Of a DNA stretch of 10,221 bases, positions 7,645-10,221 are shown piece after piece (positions within the stretch are counted from its first letter, which is position 1; every line of letters begins with the position of its first letter). The notes under the pieces were generated by a model, which saw only the letters and a list, made by a program, of their open reading frames with translations, was not told the DNA's origin and did not search any database. The DNA comes from Sphingobacteriaceae bacterium (lineage in GTDB: Bacteria > Bacteroidota > Bacteroidia > B-17B0 > Aurantibacillaceae): positions 1-10,221 of the forward strand of contig JAHEYE010000110.1 in the NCBI GenBank assembly GCA_023251695.1, read 5' to 3'. The translations under genes were made by a program, and so were the position numbers.

Positions 7645-7995
7645 TTATTCAGAGATTAATGAATTTTGATTTTCAGGTTTCAATAAGTGCTTGTTTTTAG
7701 AAATCCAGTCGTTTAATACAACGAGATAATCTTTTTTGGAAGTAAAACTATCCGATTTCGGAGTCTGCGACGGAATTATTGCGTCGATAAAAATCGTTTT
7801 GAGTTTTTCGTCATATCCAAAATAAGCCGAATAAACGGTCGTGCCATTTTTAACCATGGCATCGTGTCTGTTCTTAAACTCAATAAATTTAGGGTCCTGC
7901 ATTGCATCAGTTCTGCTTTTGTTATCTACAGAAGACTGACTAAAAGAAAAAGTGGCAAGAAAACAGGAGAACGAAAAAAAGAATAGTTTTTTCAT
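7645..7995 (-). CDS. Small exported protein of unknown function, upstream partner of the giant gene
   Basis: A 116-residue protein. Residues 1-19 are a signal peptide (KK followed by a Phe/Ser-rich hydrophobic core, ending FSFSQ). The mature part of about 97 residues is mixed charged/hydrophobic: a likely helix around 34-49 (DPKFIEFKNRHDAMVK), a strand-like stretch around 52-76 (TTVYSAYFGY then KTIFIDAII) and a second helix around 89-103 (YLVVLNDWISK). It has no mature cysteines, unlike the Cys-rich giant. It ends 8 bases before the giant gene starts, so co-transcription is very likely and a functional link (chaperone, anchor or co-secreted partner) is possible, but nothing in the sequence proves it. 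I do not recognise the family. No good promoter is visible in the 119 bases upstream, so it may be read from further upstream. Confidence 0.82.
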   Translation of the reverse strand: MKKLFFFSFSCFLATFSFSQSSVDNKSRTDAMQDPKFIEFKNRHDAMVKNGTTVYSAYFGYDEKLKTIFIDAIIPSQTPKSDSFTSKKDYLVVLNDWISKNKHLLKPENQNSLISE

Positions 7996-8064
7996 GTTGG
8001 ATTAAATTTCGACTAAGTTAATAAAAAAATTGTAAAAATCAACCAATAGAATAACTAATTACTA

Positions 8065-8077
8065 ATTGATAATCAAT
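8065..8077. repeat. Short perfect palindrome in the gap before the small exported protein gene
   Basis: ATTGAT-A-ATCAAT is a 6-base inverted repeat around one central base, in the 119-base AT-rich gap between the TMTC-like gene stop (8115) and the 7995 start. It lies about 70 bases upstream of the start, where an operator could sit. In DNA this AT-rich such a palindrome can occur by chance. The rest of the gap shows no clear terminator and only a weak promoter match (GAGTTTTG at 8094-8087 against TAnnTTTG). Confidence 0.25.
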
Positions 8078-8114
8078 CAGTTAATTCAAAACTCATCTAA
8101 ATTGTTTTAAGTAT

Positions 8115-10028
8115 TTACCAACGGCTTTTTAGGTATTTCTGTTCTAGATTCCCTACAAAATCGGACACATTTCTGTTGTTCGGATTTATTTTGAGAGCGG
8201 CCTTATAAGCCTGAATGCAATTAGCGGTATCCTTTGCTTCGAAATAGGTTTTACCTAACAAAACATGAAGAAGCTCCATTTCCGGATGATCCTTTATTCT
8301 CGATTTAAAAAAATTGATACCTGTATTTATATCAGTTCTGCTGTATAAATCCTGCAAAACTTCATAAGGAACACTAAATTCATTTTTAATGTCGTTCTTG
8401 ATAGCCAGAAATAAATATTTTTTTGCATTTTCAACATCTCCAAGCCGGAAATAAGAAATACCAATATTACAAATTACTTCCTTTTTAGTTGAATCGCGCT
8501 TAAAGGCTAATTTAAGATAAGGTAAAGCTTCCTCGGGTTTCCGTTCGTAGGTCAAATACAAAAACGAAAGGTTATTATAACATCCTCCGCATGAAGAATC
8601 CGTTTGCACCGCATTCTTTAACAAAACTTCGGCTTCACGAATTTTCTTCACCTTATCGTACTCCGAAATTTGATTTGATTTACTCGGATCGCTGATGTTA
8701 ATAATGAGCTGACTAGTGGTTAAGAGTGCAAGCTTAACAGATTCGGGATATTTTTTCACATCCGCTTCAAATAAAATACTTTTACTCTTCCAATCTTTAT
8801 TCCTGTTGAACACAACAACCAATGAAACGAGCAGAACAGCGATCGAAACACTTTTTTGAGACATATTAAAATCAGAAAATTTCTGATATTTAGTTTTGCC
8901 TTTGTTGAGCTGATGGAAAAAATAAAACATCATTATGGTAAAACCCACCGAAGAGAAAAACAAGAAACGGTCGGCCACCACCCCCGCTGCCGGCGTGACC
9001 ACATTTAAATACATAGAAATAAACCCCGAAAAAATAACCACACCATACCAAAGCATATCCGGCTTCTTAAACCGCGTAAAAAAGATATATCCCAGAAACC
9101 CTGCAAAGACCAAACCAAGTAGCGCGTAAATAGATGTGAAAGAAAAAATAGGCAAAGTATTATAACCATAATAGCAAACCATTTTATCCGGCCAAAACAT
9201 CATTTTAAGATAAAAACCCAAAGAATTAAGTCCAGCCGAAATATTATCAACCACTTCATGCCCGAAATACAAAGGGTTCTCGAAATATTGAAATGTTCGG
9301 TGTTGCTCAACCGTTTTCCTGTCGAGCATCGTACCCTTTGTTACTTTGTAAATAAAATAAGAAAGAAAAAATGCAACTAACAAAGTTAAAATCAACTTCA
9401 CATTGCCGTTATACTTTTTATAAATGATCAACGGAATAATGACTATTAATGGAACCACGTCGAACTTACTCAGAAATGCGAGACCAAATAAAAATATAGC
9501 AAGACCTAATTTTACAAAGCTTTTTGTTTCCATATACTTAATAATGTAAATGAAAGATGAAAACGAAAAAATAAAACTCAGCAATACATCCCTGTTCTTT
9601 AAACTCGCAACAACCTCGGAGTGAACCGGTATAAAAGCATAAACCACAACAATAAAAAATATAGTAAACTCATTTATATTATTCAGAATAAGTTTCAAAA
9701 GATTAAACAGAACAATTAAGCAAACCGCATACAGTAAAACATTCACTAAATGACTTAATGGAAGGTTTTCTCCCCACAAACCATGTTCGATAGCAAAGGC
9801 TACTTTTACCAACGGACGATATTCATAATTATTCCCGCTTTCATCATTCACGTGAAATAATTTAAAAACTTTTGGGATGGACTTAAAACCTTTGGCTGTG
9901 ATATTTGAGGGGCCCGTTACAAATTCATCATCCAAAGCATAGCCGTTTTTCAAAGTATTTCCATAAAGCAATAAGGAGATAACTAAAAAAATGATTTTGT
10001 ACTTATGCTTATACTGGGAAAATTTCAT
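8115..10028 (-). CDS. TMTC-like polytopic membrane glycosyltransferase (GT-C fold) with C-terminal TPR domain
   Basis: A 637-residue protein. The N-terminal about 410 residues hold roughly 11 hydrophobic membrane segments; the C-terminal about 200 are soluble TPR-like repeats (clear units near 465-505, 503-545 and 585-620). Family landmarks match the TMTC group of O-mannosyltransferase-like proteins: an early acidic pair in LDDEF (residues 32-36, the expected GT-C catalytic position in the first extracytoplasmic loop), YRPL (70-73), LSHLVN (91-96), IPVHSEVVASLKNRD (133-147), LSKFD (186-190) and ADRFLFFSSVGF (352-363). Known members transfer a sugar from a polyprenyl-phosphate donor to proteins on the non-cytoplasmic side; here that would be the periplasm. 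Substrate and sugar cannot be read from sequence. An AAAGG six bases before the ATG is a possible ribosome site. It follows a hydrolase gene by 14 bases (likely operon). A CGGC at 480-483 is an unusual feature of the TPR part. A less specific membrane protein with TPRs is the fallback call. Confidence 0.85.
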   Translation of the reverse strand: MKFSQYKHKYKIIFLVISLLLYGNTLKNGYALDDEFVTGPSNITAKGFKSIPKVFKLFHVNDESGNNYEYRPLVKVAFAIEHGLWGENLPLSHLVNVLLYAVCLIVLFNLLKLILNNINEFTIFFIVVVYAFIPVHSEVVASLKNRDVLLSFIFSFSSFIYIIKYMETKSFVKLGLAIFLFGLAFLSKFDVVPLIVIIPLIIYKKYNGNVKLILTLLVAFFLSYFIYKVTKGTMLDRKTVEQHRTFQYFENPLYFGHEVVDNISAGLNSLGFYLKMMFWPDKMVCYYGYNTLPIFSFTSIYALLGLVFAGFLGYIFFTRFKKPDMLWYGVVIFSGFISMYLNVVTPAAGVVADRFLFFSSVGFTIMMFYFFHQLNKGKTKYQKFSDFNMSQKSVSIAVLLVSLVVVFNRNKDWKSKSILFEADVKKYPESVKLALLTTSQLIINISDPSKSNQISEYDKVKKIREAEVLLKNAVQTDSSCGGCYNNLSFLYLTYERKPEEALPYLKLAFKRDSTKKEVICNIGISYFRLGDVENAKKYLFLAIKNDIKNEFSVPYEVLQDLYSRTDINTGINFFKSRIKDHPEMELLHVLLGKTYFEAKDTANCIQAYKAALKINPNNRNVSDFVGNLEQKYLKSRW

Positions 10029-10042
10029 TCAGCGCCTTTTAA

Positions 10043-10221
10043 TTATTCTATAAATTTAAAAAATTGTTTATCCTTTTTCATCTTTTCAAATAATAAATCT
10101 GAAATTAAGCGGTGGCCTTTCTCATTTGGATGCGTATCCCACGACGAAAGTTGTATTTCTTCAGGATTTTGTCCATTGTAAACGCCGGAGAGATCAATGC
10201 TGTAAAAACCAATCCGGTTTT
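10043..10221 (-). CDS. SGNH/GDSL-type hydrolase, C-terminal end (partial)
   Basis: I translated this by hand: 58 residues plus a TAA stop at 10045-10043, open to the window edge, so the start lies beyond 10221. It contains WDTHPNEKGHRLISDLL; Asp-x-His-Pro-Asn-xx-Gly-His is the typical last block of SGNH/GDSL hydrolases, supplying the catalytic Asp and His. The segment before it (FYSIDLSGVY) looks like the usual strand preceding that block, and the tail FEKMKKDKQFFKFIE is a final helix. Known members remove or transfer acyl groups on sugars, lipids or cell-wall polymers; the substrate here is unknown. The stop lies 14 bases before the TMTC-like gene, suggesting a shared transcript and perhaps a shared glycan-related role. 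The catalytic Ser block is outside the window. Confidence 0.8.
   Translation of the reverse strand, partial: NRIGFYSIDLSGVYNGQNPEEIQLSSWDTHPNEKGHRLISDLLFEKMKKDKQFFKFIE

Noticed and set aside
8935..9129. Plus-strand open frame of 64 codons opposite the TMTC-like gene
   Set aside because: Antisense to conserved membrane segments; no start context or protein features.

Overview
The window looks like chromosomal DNA from a member of the Bacteroidota. The evidence is a giant exported protein that ends in a gliding-motility-type (type B) sorting domain of the type IX secretion system (T9SS), AT-rich gaps, A-rich start regions mostly without Shine-Dalgarno sites, signal peptides ending in Phe-Ser-Gln or similar, and a TAnnTTTG-type promoter element. 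I cannot place it below phylum level. All seven genes I support lie on the minus strand, so transcription runs from high to low coordinates.

Upstream block (10221 to 8115): the C-terminal end of an SGNH/GDSL-type hydrolase (its start lies outside the window), followed 14 bases later by a 637-residue TMTC-like membrane glycosyltransferase with a C-terminal TPR region. Middle block (7995 to 2018): a small exported protein of unknown function, then after 8 bases a 1,872-residue surface protein. This giant has a signal peptide, a unique N-terminal region, about 17 Ig-like repeats with paired cysteines, a PKD domain and a T9SS type B sorting domain. A strong GC-rich hairpin terminator follows it at 1969-1998. 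Downstream block (1827 to 11): two paralogous exported proteins of about 250 residues that share a near-identical N-terminal module but differ at the C-terminus, with a small charged exported protein between them. A plausible promoter precedes this block.

The likely theme is cell-surface display: an adhesin-like T9SS giant, small exported companions, and a membrane glycosyltransferase that could (inference only) sugar-modify extracytoplasmic Thr/Ser-rich Ig-like domains. The most striking direct observation is that residues 621-1803 of the giant contain no Lys, Arg or His, and residues 624-1454 contain only two charged residues. A second is a block of period-locked repeats (81-residue units, then 83-residue units) in which neighbouring copies are nearly identical as protein but clearly diverged at synonymous sites. 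I see no RNA genes, CRISPR arrays, insertion sequences or prophage genes. No stretch longer than 300 bases lacks a gene.
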